This document shows, piece after piece, positions 1 to 8,673 of a stretch of DNA of 64,000 bases. The translations under genes and the position numbers were made by a program. The notes under the pieces were generated by a model, which worked only from the letters and a program-made list of their open reading frames with translations, made no database searches and was not told where the DNA came from. The first letter of the stretch is position 1. Every line of letters starts with the position of its first letter. This DNA comes from Acinetobacter sp. 10FS3-1 (GTDB lineage: Bacteria > Pseudomonadota > Gammaproteobacteria > Pseudomonadales > Moraxellaceae), in NCBI RefSeq assembly GCF_013343215.1, contig NZ_CP039145.1, positions 11,190 through 75,189 of the forward strand, read 5' to 3'.

Positions 1-74
1 GATGCATTTACTTCGACACCTTGGTGAGACTTTTTATCAATTAACGTAACTTTCTGATCCATATATGTGTCCAT
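1..74 (-). CDS. 5' end of an unidentified gene, cut by the window edge
   Basis: Reading the minus strand from position 74 gives MDTYMDQKVTLIDKK and continues open to the window edge (about 24 residues). A second ATG ends at 62 and has a GGAC-like ribosome site just ahead of it, so it may be the real start. Too little is visible to assign a family. The 300 bases upstream of it are AT-rich and carry no other gene. Confidence 0.4.
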   Translation of the reverse strand, partial: MDTYMDQKVTLIDKKSHQGVEVNA

Positions 75-390
75 GTATTGTTTATTTATTAAATACTGTA
101 AAGCTGATAATCAAAACTTTTTGCTTGTCGCAAACATAAATTTGACTATCAAGTCACAAATAATCATTGATTCTATTTTTAAATCTTAACATTGATTTTT
201 TTAAAAAAATATATTTGTATTTATTTATACAAAAAGCTTATTGACATCATTTTATTTAAAAAAACTAAACAATACTATTTATCAGCCACAATACTTTAAA
301 TGTGAATTATTTTTTTAGTTAATCTAAACAATAAAGAAAGAAAATTCTATTTAAATAAAAAAAGTAAACTAAAATAGTTGGTTTTTATTA
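75..390. other. AT-rich intergenic stretch
   Basis: No convincing open frame is present on either strand. It probably holds the promoter of the minus-strand gene that leaves the window at position 1. I see no clear terminator or repeat in it. Confidence 0.5.
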
Positions 391-497
391 GGGTGTGTTG
401 ACACTTTTAGCTTAAAAAATAGCGAAGTAGTAAAATCAAATCGCCAAACCCAATTTTACTATTCGCTATGCCTCGTACCATGCTGACAGATCAACAC
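391..497 (+). mobile_element. Left end of an IS5-family (IS427-type) element, truncated
   Basis: The stretch opens with an inverted-repeat-like end (GGGTGTGTTGACAC) and runs into an ATG at about 468 that reads MPRTMLTDQH, a typical N-terminus of IS427-group IS5 transposases. It is cut after ten codons by the IS5 copy that begins at 498. The rest of this element is not found on the other side of that IS, so the junction is a deletion or recombination scar and not a simple insertion. Confidence 0.6.
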
Positions 498-1536
498 GGC
501 TTTGTTGCACAAACCTATCTGTAACGGCTTTTTCAGCGATATAATTTTCAAATGAAGAAGCCTACACACAAAATCTACCGCACAACCAATTGGCCCGCAT
601 ATAACCGAGCACTCATGAGTCGCGGAAATATTGCCATTTGGTTTGATCCTGCTACGCAATGGTATGCGCCATCAAAAGGCAAACAAGGGCGAAATCAAAC
701 CTACTCCGACGCAGCCATCCAATGCTGCTTAATGATTAAATCCTTATTTCGTCTGTCTTTACGTATGGTTACTGGCTTTGTGCAAAGTCTGATTAAACTT
801 TGCGGATTAAATTGGATAGCTCCAGATTACACCACGCTTTGTAGAAGACAAAAGCATATTGATATTGCAATCAGCTACCAAAAAAGTAGAGATGGGCTTT
901 ATATACTCATGGACTCTACAGGCATGAAGTTTCTAGGTGAGGGCGAATGGAAGCGCAAGAAACATGGACCTGAATATCGTCGCCAATTGCGTAAACTACA
1001 TATTGGTATAGATGCTAAAACCCTGCAAATACGAGCAGTTCAGCTTACAACCAATAATGTCAGTGATTCACAGGTGCTTGGTGATTTACTTAATCAGATT
1101 CCACAAGATGAGCGGATTGACTCTGTTTATACCGATGGAGCTTATGACACCAAGCAATGCCGTCAGGTCATTGCAGATCGGCAAGCGCATGCGGTGATTC
1201 CACCTAGAAAAAATGCGAAACCATGGAAAGATACAAAGAGTAGCTCGCTAGAGCGAAATGAATGACTTCGAACAGTTAAACGTTTCGGCAGGACACTCTG
1301 GAAAAAATGGTCAGGCTACCATCGGCGAAGTTTGGTAGAAACCAAGATGCATTGCATTAAATTATTGGGCGATAAACTCAGTGCAAGGAGCTTTCAAAGC
1401 CAAGTCAATGAGATTCATACACGTGTGGCAGTCCTCAACAGATTTACGGAATTAGGTCGACCATTTACCCAAGTTACGCCTAAAATTTGGCTCAATTAGG
1501 GGCGCTTTGCATTTCAAATCTTTGTGTAACAAAGCC
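498..1536 (+). mobile_element. IS5-family element, copy 1 (1039 bp)
   Basis: Ends are GGCTTTGTTGCAC... on the left and ...GTAACAAAGCC on the right, near-perfect inverted repeats. The body is closely similar to the intact copy at 3149-4187, which lies in the opposite orientation and has the same length. No matching target duplication is visible at the flanks. IS17-like membership is likely, but the exact IS name needs a database match. Confidence 0.85.
552..1499 (+). pseudogene. IS5-family transposase, interrupted by a nonsense codon
   Basis: The frame matches the 310-residue transposase at 3201-4133 almost throughout. At 1263-1265 the codon TTA (Leu) of the intact copy is TGA here, ending the protein after 237 residues (...SSSLERNE). 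Translation past the stop continues in the same frame (LRTVKRFGRTLWKKW...) to a TAG at 1497-1499. The stop removes the C-terminal part containing the last catalytic acidic residue of the DDE fold, so this copy is probably unable to transpose by itself but could be moved by the intact copy. Confidence 0.85.
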
Positions 1537-1686
1537 GTTTTCTTCAACAACTTTGAAAACTGTAAAGTAGTTTGTCTGCCTCATCCATCTAGTAGTAGAG
1601 GTCTGTCGGATGAATATATCAAATTGTTTAAACCAGAAATGGATGCAATTCTTTCTCAATTTAAACAAGAAAAAGGTATTGATTAA
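1537..1686 (+). pseudogene. 3' fragment of a disrupted gene, possibly uracil-DNA-glycosylase-like
   Basis: Directly after the IS end the frame is open for 49 residues and ends at TAA 1684-1686. It contains CLPHPSSSRGLS followed by an amphipathic helix (KPEMDAILSQFKQEK). A His-Pro-Ser motif near the C-terminus is seen in uracil-DNA-glycosylase-fold proteins, but this is a weak basis. The 5' part is missing; the IS at 498-1536 marks the break. It lies 26 bp upstream of the macro-domain gene, so the two were probably co-transcribed. Confidence 0.4.
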
Positions 1687-1712
1687 GATATAGCCATCCC
1701 ATCACTACTGAT

Positions 1713-2267
1713 ATGAAATTGAAAAAAGTTAGCCTTGTTCATGGCGACATCACCACTCTACCGGTGGATGCTTTGGTGAATTCTGCCAATAAATCTCTAT
1801 TAGGTGGTGGTGGGCTTGACTATATCATTCATAAAAGAGCAGGCGTTTTGATGAAAGATGCCTGTATCGAGCTTCACAAAGCAAAAGGTGGGTGCGAAAC
1901 TGGTTCTGCAGAGGTGACTATTGCTGGCGATCTACCGGCGAAATTTGTCATTCATGCAGTAGGTCCTCGATGGTTAGATGGAACTCGGGATGAACCTCAA
2001 CTGCTCTGCGATGCCTATAATAATGCACTATTTAAAGCTGAAGAAATCAAAGCCAAAACCGTCTCATTTCCCAATATTTCCACGGGGATTTATTCTTTTC
2101 CACCACAACTTGCTGCTGAAATTGCCATAGGAACAATTCTATCAACCTTAACAACCTATAGAACAGTAGAACACGTTTTCTTCGTGTCTAAGGAAACAGA
2201 ACACTATGAAATGTATAGAAATATACTGCTGCAACTAGAAGATCCCCATATCGACATTTTGCTTTAA
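1713..2267 (+). CDS. Macro-domain protein (ADP-ribose/O-acetyl-ADP-ribose hydrolase type)
   Basis: The 184-residue protein is a single macro domain. Diagnostic segments are GDITTLPVDALVNSAN at the start, the loop LLGGGGLDYIIH, a GGCETGSAEVTIAG segment and VIHAVGP in the middle, and NISTGIYSFP towards the end, which is the second phosphate-binding loop. These match the YmdB/MacroD class that binds ADP-ribose and removes it or its acetyl ester. The Asn of VNSAN and the glycine-rich loop are intact, so activity is plausible. The gene sits 26 bp after a truncated reading frame and inside the space enclosed by two inverted IS5 copies. Its cellular target cannot be read from the sequence. Confidence 0.85.
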   Translation: MKLKKVSLVHGDITTLPVDALVNSANKSLLGGGGLDYIIHKRAGVLMKDACIELHKAKGGCETGSAEVTIAGDLPAKFVIHAVGPRWLDGTRDEPQLLCDAYNNALFKAEEIKAKTVSFPNISTGIYSFPPQLAAEIAIGTILSTLTTYRTVEHVFFVSKETEHYEMYRNILLQLEDPHIDILL

Positions 2268-2367
2268 ATCATAAGGGTAACTTTAGAGTTTTGATTGCTT
2301 TCTATACTACTGGAGTTTCATTTTAATTGGCTAATGACTAAAGCTTATTAACGCCGGTTCTAACAAT

Positions 2368-2934
2368 TTAGTCTACGAATTTTAAATACCGGTAAACAGC
2401 CTGTCGGCTGATACCAAATGCTTGTGCCAGATCAACTTTGGATGAATACTTTCCTTCTTCCCAAGCTTGTCGTAAAGCTTTGGCCTGATCGGGATTCAAT
2501 TTATGGATGCGTCCTTTATATTTCCCTTGAGCTGCTGCGAGCTTAATCCCTTCTTTCTGACGTTCTAAAATAATTTCTCTCTCAAACTGAGCAAAAGCTC
2601 CCATCAACTGCAACATCAAGTTATCCATCGGAGTGGCCTGGGCTGTGAAAGTAATATTCTCTTTCACAAAGTGAATGGCAACCCCTCTCTTTACTAGCTG
2701 ATCAACCTCAGTAACCAAATCTTTCAGGCTCCGAGCAAAACGATCCATGGAGTGAACAACAATCATGTCACCTTCACGAACATAGCTCAGCATTTCCTGA
2801 AATTTAGGACGGGCAGTATTTTTTCCAGATGCCTTATCAACAAAAACCCGGTCGACCTCGATCCCCTCAAGTTGACGTCCAATATTTTGATCAACAGAGC
2901 TAACTCTGACATATCCGACCTTGTGACCTTTCAT
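2368..2934 (-). CDS. Serine recombinase (resolvase/invertase family)
   Basis: The 188-residue protein has the N-terminal catalytic domain of small serine recombinases: GYVRVSSVDQN carries the nucleophilic serine and MDRFARSL the catalytic arginines. The long E helix (AQFEREIILERQKEGI) follows. The C-terminal helix-turn-helix is clear (SKVDLAQAFGISRQAVYRYL). Length fits Tn3-type resolvases and DNA invertases (180-200 residues). The ATG is preceded by GAGG at good spacing. It is the only cargo besides the macro-domain gene between the inverted IS5 copies. Candidate binding palindromes lie just upstream. It could act as a cointegrate or multimer resolvase, or as an invertase. Confidence 0.9.
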   Translation of the reverse strand: MKGHKVGYVRVSSVDQNIGRQLEGIEVDRVFVDKASGKNTARPKFQEMLSYVREGDMIVVHSMDRFARSLKDLVTEVDQLVKRGVAIHFVKENITFTAQATPMDNLMLQLMGAFAQFEREIILERQKEGIKLAAAQGKYKGRIHKLNPDQAKALRQAWEEGKYSSKVDLAQAFGISRQAVYRYLKFVD

Positions 2935-2994
2935 ATTGTCCTCGACTAGACACTTATTTCCACTTATTGTAATTAATAAATTTAATATTTAAAA

Positions 2995-3078
2995 GTTACA
3001 TGTAACGTATGGACAAATTTTATTTAAATGAGACACAAATTCTTAGGGTTTTCGATTGTTACTTTAGGGTATACCCTA
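2995..3078. promoter_or_regulatory. Palindromes upstream of the serine recombinase (possible res/operator sites)
   Basis: A perfect 12-bp palindrome GTTACATGTAAC lies at 2995-3006, and a 14-bp palindrome TAGGGTATACCCTA at 3065-3078. Resolvase genes normally have their crossover and accessory sites directly upstream, so these are candidates for that role. Whether the recombinase binds here is inference. Confidence 0.4.
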
Positions 3079-3100
3079 TAAATACAATTATTTTATAAAA

Positions 3101-3128
3101 AAGCCTAGTCAATTATCTACTAGGCTTT
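3101..3128. terminator. Hairpin between the recombinase upstream region and IS5 copy 2
   Basis: AAGCCTAG and CTAGGCTT form an 8-bp stem around an 11-base loop, followed on the plus strand by TAAG and not by a strong T run. On the minus strand the stem is followed by TTTTTTATAAAAT, which makes a minus-strand terminator the better reading. Confidence 0.45.
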
Positions 3129-3148
3129 AAGTTAAATCGGAAAGTATG

Positions 3149-4187
3149 GGCTTTGTTGCACAAAGATTTGAAATGCAAAGCGCCCCTAATTGAGCCAAAT
3201 TTAAGGCGTAACCTGGGTAAGTGGTCGACCTAATTCCGTAAATCTGTTGAGGACTGCTACACGTGCATGAATTTCATTCACCTGACTAGGAAAGCTTCTT
3301 GCCATTAATTTATCGCCTAATAATTTGATGCAATGCATCTTAGTTTCCACCAAACTGCGGCGATGATAGCCTGACCATTTTTTCCATAATGTCCTGCCTA
3401 AACGTTTAACTGTTCGAAGTAATTCATTTCGCTCTAGCGAGCTACTCTTTGTATCTTTCCATGGTTTCGCATTTTTTCTAGGTGGAATCACCGCATGTGC
3501 TTGCCGATCTGCAATGACCTGACGGCATTGCTTGGTGTCATAAGCTCCATCGGTATAAACAGAGTCAATCTGCTCATCTCGTGGAATCTGATTAAGTAAA
3601 TCACCAAGCACCTGTGAATCACTGACATTATTGGTTGTGAGCTGAATAGCGCGTATTTGTAGGGTTTTGGCATCTATACCAATATGTAGTTTACGCCATT
3701 GGCGACGATATTCAGCTCCATGTTTCTTGCGTTTCCATTCGCCCTCACCTAGAAACTTCATGCCTGTAGAGTCTACGAGTAGATGCAGCCCATCGCTACT
3801 TTTTTGGTAGCTGATTGCAATATCAATATGCTTTTGTCTTCTACAAAGCGTACTGTAATCTGGTGCGGTCCAATTTAATCCGCAAAGTTTAATCAGACTT
3901 TGCACAAAGCCAGTGACCATACGTAAAGATAGACGGAATAAGGATTTAATCATTAAGCAGCATTGGATAGCTGCGTCGGAGTAGGTTTGATTTCGCCCTT
4001 GTTTGCCTTTTGATGGAGCATACCATTGCGTAGCAGGATCAAACCAAATGGCAATATTTCCGCGACTCATGAGTGCTCGGTTATATGCGGGCCAATTGGT
4101 TGTGCGGTAGATTTTGTGTGTAGGCTTCTTCATTTGAAAATTATATCGCTGAAAAAGCCTTTACAGATAGGTTTGTGCAACAAAGCC
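3149..4187 (-). mobile_element. IS5-family element, copy 2, intact (1039 bp)
   Basis: The inverted ends GGCTTTGTTGCACAAA and TTTGTGCAACAAAGCC bound an intact 310-codon transposase on the minus strand. It is the intact counterpart of copy 1 (498-1536) and of the 5' half at 56954-57421. With copy 1 in the opposite orientation it brackets the macro-domain and recombinase genes. Confidence 0.9.
3201..4133 (-). CDS. IS5-family DDE transposase
   Basis: The 310-residue protein carries the DDE transposase fold: the first aspartate is in LLVDSTGMKF, the second in SVYTDGAYDTKQC, and the glutamate in RSLVETKMHCIKLLG. The YREK-like region of IS5/IS4 transposases (Y, R, E, K spacing) is recognisable around the last motif. 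The N-terminal helix-rich segment (NWPAYNRALMSRGNIAIWFD) is typical of the IS17-like Acinetobacter group. This is the only full-length transposase of this family in the window and could mobilise the two defective copies. Confidence 0.92.
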   Translation of the reverse strand: MKKPTHKIYRTTNWPAYNRALMSRGNIAIWFDPATQWYAPSKGKQGRNQTYSDAAIQCCLMIKSLFRLSLRMVTGFVQSLIKLCGLNWTAPDYSTLCRRQKHIDIAISYQKSSDGLHLLVDSTGMKFLGEGEWKRKKHGAEYRRQWRKLHIGIDAKTLQIRAIQLTTNNVSDSQVLGDLLNQIPRDEQIDSVYTDGAYDTKQCRQVIADRQAHAVIPPRKNAKPWKDTKSSSLERNELLRTVKRLGRTLWKKWSGYHRRSLVETKMHCIKLLGDKLMARSFPSQVNEIHARVAVLNRFTELGRPLTQVTP

Positions 4188-4398
4188 CTTATTGATTAAA
4201 AATATCGTAGTAAGCCAAATGATTTTTAACCAAAACTATCTTGAATATTAAAAAAATTAGTTAAGTCATGAATTAATTAATAATTTATAAGTTTATGAAA
4301 TTATTATTATTTTAATATGTAGAGCATGCAAATATCCTTCTTAAGAACTCTCAGAATCATTAATTTATACAACTAAGGTCTAGAATTTAAATTTTATA

Positions 4399-4455
4399 TT
4401 GACTTGGTTTAGATTAAATTATATACATTAATAATGATACGAAACGTATCATTAT
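4399..4455 (+). promoter_or_regulatory. Promoter and palindromic operator of the permease-dehydrogenase operon
   Basis: TTGACT (4399-4404) and TATACA (4422-4427) are separated by exactly 17 bp, a good sigma-70 promoter. A 25-bp perfect palindrome follows at once: ATAATGATACG AAA CGTATCATTAT (4431-4455), which would cover the transcription start. This placement suits a repressor operator, most likely for the IclR-family protein encoded at 8672-9424. The palindrome is seen in the sequence; its ligand is inferred. Confidence 0.75.
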
Positions 4456-4486
4456 ACGAAGAATATAAGAATGGGATGTATAAAAA

Positions 4487-5881
4487 ATGGTAGGACTAAT
4501 TGGAATAGTCTTGTCCCTAATACTGCTGATGTATCTGGCATATAAAGGATTTAGCGTAATTGTTCTAGCTCCACTGCTTGCACTGTTTGCTGTTGCTTGG
4601 AGTGGATTGAGTAATGAATTACTTGGATTTTATTCTCAAATTTTTATGACCGGCTTAGGCGGGTACATAATTAAATATTTCCCACTTTTTTTGCTAGGTG
4701 CAATATTTGGGAAGCTAATGGATGACTCTGGCTCTGCACGAACTATTGCCAATTTTTTCGTCGAAAAATTAGGGCATAAAAGAGCTATGCTTTCGATTGT
4801 GCTCTCATGTGCAATTTTAACTTATGGTGGTGTATCACTATTTGTTGTTGGTTTTGCAGTTTTCCCGATAGCATCAGCACTATTCAAAAAACTTGGAATT
4901 CCGAAAAGATTAATTCCAGCTGCAATTATGTTGGGTGCTTTAACTTTTACAATGACAGCATTACCCGGAACGCCTGCAATTCAAAATGCAATTCCAATGC
5001 CGTTTTTTAATACTGATTTATACGCTGCACCTGGCTTAGGAGTTTTATCCTCTATCTTTATTATAATTACAGGAATGTGGTGGTTAAATAAGCGTATTGC
5101 CAAAGCAGATTCTCTAAAAGAAGGTTATGGCAATCATGTTGAAATCCATAGCAATGACGGTGCATTGACCACTTCGGGTCCAAGCCTTACCATTGCTTTT
5201 GCTCCCATTTTAGTAGTAATAATTACTAACTTGGTTCTTACTAAAATAATCTTACCTTCACTCGATACAGCATATTTAGCAACTGATAAATTCGGTAATG
5301 TTTCATTAAACTCAGTTGTAGGGCTTTGGGCAATTATTTGTGCTCTGGTCTTAGCATGTTTAACTATCATTATTTTAAATTGGAAAGCGATCGTAAATAT
5401 TAAAGACTCAATACAACAAGGGGTCTCATCTTCGTTCTTACCTATTTTTAATACAGCATCAGAAGTTGGTTATGGTTCAGTTATAGCATCATTGGCTGGC
5501 TTCATTATTCTACGTGATTTCTTAGTTGGTATTGCACCAGACAATCCTCTTATCTCTGAAGCTATTGTTATTAATGTACTGGCTGGGATTACAGGCTCAG
5601 CATCAGGCGGCTTAAGTATTGCTTTAAATACTATGGGGGAAACCTATAAAAATTTAGCAATAGACAATGGTATTTCATTAGAACTTATGCACAGAGTAGC
5701 TTCTATGGCATCTGGTGCCTTAGATTCGCTTCCCCATAATGGTGCAGTAATTACCATCATTACATTATGTGGATTAACGCATAAACAATCTTATTACGAC
5801 ATGTTTATTGTCGCTGTTGTAATTCCACTCATTGCTTTAGCAGGGGTAATTACCCTCGGAACTATGTTCGGATCATTCTAG
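4487..5881 (+). CDS. GntP-family organic-acid permease
   Basis: The 464-residue protein is strongly hydrophobic with about 12 predicted membrane segments. The opening (LIGIVLSLILLMYLAYKGFSV), the FPLFLLGAIFGKLMDDSGSA segment and the C-terminal SLPHNGAVITIITLCGLTHKQSY segment match the GntP family, which imports gluconate, 3-hydroxybutyrate and similar small hydroxy acids with protons. It is the first gene after the operator palindrome and is followed by an alcohol dehydrogenase and a semialdehyde dehydrogenase, so its substrate is likely a short hydroxy acid such as 3-hydroxypropionate. A truncated paralogue lies at 52177-52406. The family assignment is secure, the substrate is inferred. Confidence 0.88.
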   Translation: MVGLIGIVLSLILLMYLAYKGFSVIVLAPLLALFAVAWSGLSNELLGFYSQIFMTGLGGYIIKYFPLFLLGAIFGKLMDDSGSARTIANFFVEKLGHKRAMLSIVLSCAILTYGGVSLFVVGFAVFPIASALFKKLGIPKRLIPAAIMLGALTFTMTALPGTPAIQNAIPMPFFNTDLYAAPGLGVLSSIFIIITGMWWLNKRIAKADSLKEGYGNHVEIHSNDGALTTSGPSLTIAFAPILVVIITNLVLTKIILPSLDTAYLATDKFGNVSLNSVVGLWAIICALVLACLTIIILNWKAIVNIKDSIQQGVSSSFLPIFNTASEVGYGSVIASLAGFIILRDFLVGIAPDNPLISEAIVINVLAGITGSASGGLSIALNTMGETYKNLAIDNGISLELMHRVASMASGALDSLPHNGAVITIITLCGLTHKQSYYDMFIVAVVIPLIALAGVITLGTMFGSF

Positions 5882-5918
5882 AAAGCTAATTACTTCAATA
5901 ATTTATGGTGAATTTAAA

Positions 5919-7076
5919 ATGTCTCATTCAATTAACCTTCCACGAATCATGCAAGTCGGGAAAAATGCTAGAAGTCATCTTCCTGAGATTTTGAATAGCT
6001 TAGGAGCGAAAAGACCATTAATCATTACTGATAAAATGATGGTTTCACTGGGATATATTGATCAGATTCAAAATTTACTTAAGGCAGAAAACATCGAGAG
6101 TGACTATTTTGATGAAACGATTCCTGAGCCGACTTCAGCTTCAATTGAAGCTGGAGTGAATCATGTCAAAACGCACCAATATGATGCCATTATTGCAGTA
6201 GGTGGTGGAAGCCCTATCGACAGTGCTAAGGCTATCAGTATTTTAAGTAAGTTTGGGGGAGAGATAAGAGATTATAAATTTCCCAGACAGGTCAACGAGA
6301 TCGGACTGCCAATTATTGCAATCCCCACTACAGCGGGAACAGGTTCTGAATGTACCCGTTTTACAATCATTACTGATGATAAGACCAGTGAAAAAATGCT
6401 TTGTGCCGGGCTTGGATTCTTACCCATTGCAGCAATTATCGACTATGAGTTAACGATGTCTTTACCTGCTAGAACTACGGCAGATACTGGAATTGATGCA
6501 CTAACACATGCAATTGAAGCATATGTTAGTAAAAAAGCAAGTCCATATAGTGATGCTCAAGCAATTGCAGCGATGAAACTAATCGGACCTAACTTACAAA
6601 TTGCTTATCATGAGCCGGGTAATGAATCTGCACGTGAAAAGATGATGCTTGGTTCCACATTTGCAGGCATTGCATTTTCAAATGCTTCTGTTGCATTGGT
6701 TCATGGGATGAGTCGACCGATTGGTGCTTTTTTCCATGTACCTCATGGCCTATCGAATGCAATGTTACTTCCTATGATTACTGAGTTTTCAATACAAGCT
6801 GCACCTGAACGTTATGCAGACTGTGCAAAAGCAATGGGTGTTGCACATATTGATGATTCACATGAAGTCGCAAATCAAAAGCTAGTACAAGCATTGGCTG
6901 AAATTAATAAAGATTTAAAAGTTCCAACTCTGGCTGAGTTCGGGGTGGATAGAAAATATTTTGATGAAGTTGTACAAACAATGGCTGAGCAGGCACTAGC
7001 ATCTGGCTCTCCATCTAATAACCCAATAATTCCTACAATTGCTGAAATGATTTCGCTCTATAAGCAATTGTGGTAA
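5919..7076 (+). CDS. Iron-containing alcohol dehydrogenase (probable hydroxy-acid dehydrogenase)
   Basis: The 385-residue protein belongs to the group III metal-dependent alcohol dehydrogenases. The NAD-binding motif IIAVGGGSPIDSAKA is near residue 90, and the metal ligands are supplied by the Asp and His of TGIDALTHAIEAYVS and by the His residues of LVHGMSRPIGAFFHVPHG. In the usual HxxxH motif the second His is Arg here (HGMSR), unlike the DhaT paralogue at 47114-48271, so its substrate range probably differs. It lies 37 bp after the permease and 52 bp before mmsA. Context suggests oxidation of a hydroxy acid to a semialdehyde, for example 3-hydroxypropionate to malonate semialdehyde. Confidence 0.85.
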   Translation: MSHSINLPRIMQVGKNARSHLPEILNSLGAKRPLIITDKMMVSLGYIDQIQNLLKAENIESDYFDETIPEPTSASIEAGVNHVKTHQYDAIIAVGGGSPIDSAKAISILSKFGGEIRDYKFPRQVNEIGLPIIAIPTTAGTGSECTRFTIITDDKTSEKMLCAGLGFLPIAAIIDYELTMSLPARTTADTGIDALTHAIEAYVSKKASPYSDAQAIAAMKLIGPNLQIAYHEPGNESAREKMMLGSTFAGIAFSNASVALVHGMSRPIGAFFHVPHGLSNAMLLPMITEFSIQAAPERYADCAKAMGVAHIDDSHEVANQKLVQALAEINKDLKVPTLAEFGVDRKYFDEVVQTMAEQALASGSPSNNPIIPTIAEMISLYKQLW

Positions 7077-7128
7077 TGCATTTTTCAATTAGCTTTAATT
7101 ATTTTTTATATAAAGAGGACAGATTCAC

Positions 7129-8625
7129 ATGGAATTGATCGGACATTTTATTAACGGCGTATTGAATACCAATCATACAAGAACGCAGCCTGTTTACAAT
7201 CCATCAACAGGTGAACAAAGTAAAGAAGTAGGGCTAGCAGGTAAAGCAACCGTTGAAGAAGCTATTTCTGCTGCCGAAGCTGCTTTTCCTGAATGGCGTA
7301 ATACTCCTGTCATTAAACGCGCCCGCGTCATGTTTAAATTCAAAGAACTGCTTGAGGAAAATGCTGAAAAAATTTGCAAACTTATTGGCGAAGAACACGG
7401 AAAAATTGTGCATGATGCTGCCGGTGAATTACAGCGTGGTATTGAAAATGTTGAGTATGCTTGCAGTGCCCCTGAATTTTTAAAAGGTGAATTCAGTAAA
7501 AACGTAGGTCCAAGTATCGATTCATGGAGTGAGTTCCAGCCTTTAGGTGTCGTTGCAGGTATTACTCCATTTAATTTCCCAGTCATGGTTCCACTTTGGA
7601 TGTTCCCGATGGCAATTGTTTGTGGAAATACTTTTGTTCTTAAACCATCTGAGCGTGATCCATCATCAACTTTGTATATTGCACAATTACTGAAAGAAGC
7701 TGGTCTACCTGATGGCGTACTAAATGTTGTAAATGGAGATAAAGAGGCTGTTGATACCTTACTTTTAGATTCTCGAGTACAGGCTATAAGCTTCGTTGGC
7801 TCGACACCGATAGCTGAATATATTTATAAGACAGCAACTGCTACTGGGAAAAGATGCCAAGCACTTGGCGGTGCAAAAAACCATGCGATTGTTATGCCTG
7901 ATGCTGATATTGATAATGTAGTAAGCTCTTTATTAGGTGCTGCTTTTGGTTCATCAGGTGAGCGTTGTATGGCTCTTTCAGTCGCTGTTGCCGTAGGTGA
8001 TGATGTTGCTGATTTGATGATTTCTAAGCTCTCTGAAGCTATGGCATCGTTAAAATATGGGGCATATTCAGAAAAAGAAAATGATTTCGGTCCTGTGATT
8101 ACAGCCCAGCATAAAGCTAAAGTTGTGGGTTATATCAACAGTGCAGAAGAGCAAGGTGCAACGATTGTTGTTGATGGTCGAGATGCAGCTCCAGTTGGTT
8201 ACGAAAAGGGATTCTATGTGGGAGCCACGCTAATCGATCAAGTGACTCCTGAAATGACTAGTTATAAAGAAGAAATTTTCGGTCCTGTACTACAGGTTAT
8301 ACGTGTAAAAACCATGCAAGAAGCTATGAATCTGATTGATGATCATGAATACGGCAATGGTACTTGTATTTATACACGTGATGGGGAAGCAGCTCGTTAC
8401 TTCAGTGACAATATTAAGGTCGGAATGGTAGGAATTAATATCCCATTGCCAGTCCCTGTGGCTTATCATAGTTTTGGTGGCTGGAAGCGCTCATTATTTG
8501 GTGATTTAAATGCTTATGGTCCAGATGGTGCACGTTTTTACACCCGTCGTAAAACGATTACACAACGTTGGCCAACCGCTAATGTTCGTGAGGGTGCTCA
8601 ATTCTCAATGCCAACGCTGAACTAA
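7129..8625 (+). CDS. mmsA: CoA-acylating (methyl)malonate-semialdehyde dehydrogenase
   Basis: The 498-residue protein has the full length and marks of the MmsA branch of aldehyde dehydrogenases. The N-terminus (LIGHFINGV...NPSTGE), the GITPFNFPVMVPLWMFP core and the nucleophilic cysteine in SSGERCMALS (about residue 280) are present. The general-base glutamate of ordinary aldehyde dehydrogenases is replaced in LGGAKNH, as is normal for this CoA-dependent branch. It converts malonate or methylmalonate semialdehyde, CoA and NAD to acetyl- or propionyl-CoA with CO2 release. A GAGGA site precedes the ATG. It is the last gene of the operon and ends before a strong hairpin. A 5'-truncated paralogue is at 42802-44220. 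Confidence 0.92.
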   Translation: MELIGHFINGVLNTNHTRTQPVYNPSTGEQSKEVGLAGKATVEEAISAAEAAFPEWRNTPVIKRARVMFKFKELLEENAEKICKLIGEEHGKIVHDAAGELQRGIENVEYACSAPEFLKGEFSKNVGPSIDSWSEFQPLGVVAGITPFNFPVMVPLWMFPMAIVCGNTFVLKPSERDPSSTLYIAQLLKEAGLPDGVLNVVNGDKEAVDTLLLDSRVQAISFVGSTPIAEYIYKTATATGKRCQALGGAKNHAIVMPDADIDNVVSSLLGAAFGSSGERCMALSVAVAVGDDVADLMISKLSEAMASLKYGAYSEKENDFGPVITAQHKAKVVGYINSAEEQGATIVVDGRDAAPVGYEKGFYVGATLIDQVTPEMTSYKEEIFGPVLQVIRVKTMQEAMNLIDDHEYGNGTCIYTRDGEAARYFSDNIKVGMVGINIPLPVPVAYHSFGGWKRSLFGDLNAYGPDGARFYTRRKTITQRWPTANVREGAQFSMPTLN

Positions 8626-8641
8626 TGTTTTTATGCTGAAC

Positions 8642-8673
8642 AAAAAGCAAGTCATCATGACTTGCTTTTTTTT
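8642..8673. terminator. Bidirectional terminator between mmsA and the IclR gene
   Basis: A perfect 14-bp inverted repeat (AAAAAGCAAGTCAT, one base, ATGACTTGCTTTTT) is followed by further T residues. It can end both the plus-strand operon and the minus-strand regulator gene. Confidence 0.9.

Noticed and set aside
3149..4187. Target-site duplications for the three IS5-family copies
   Set aside because: The flanking bases do not match on the two sides of any copy, so none can be claimed.
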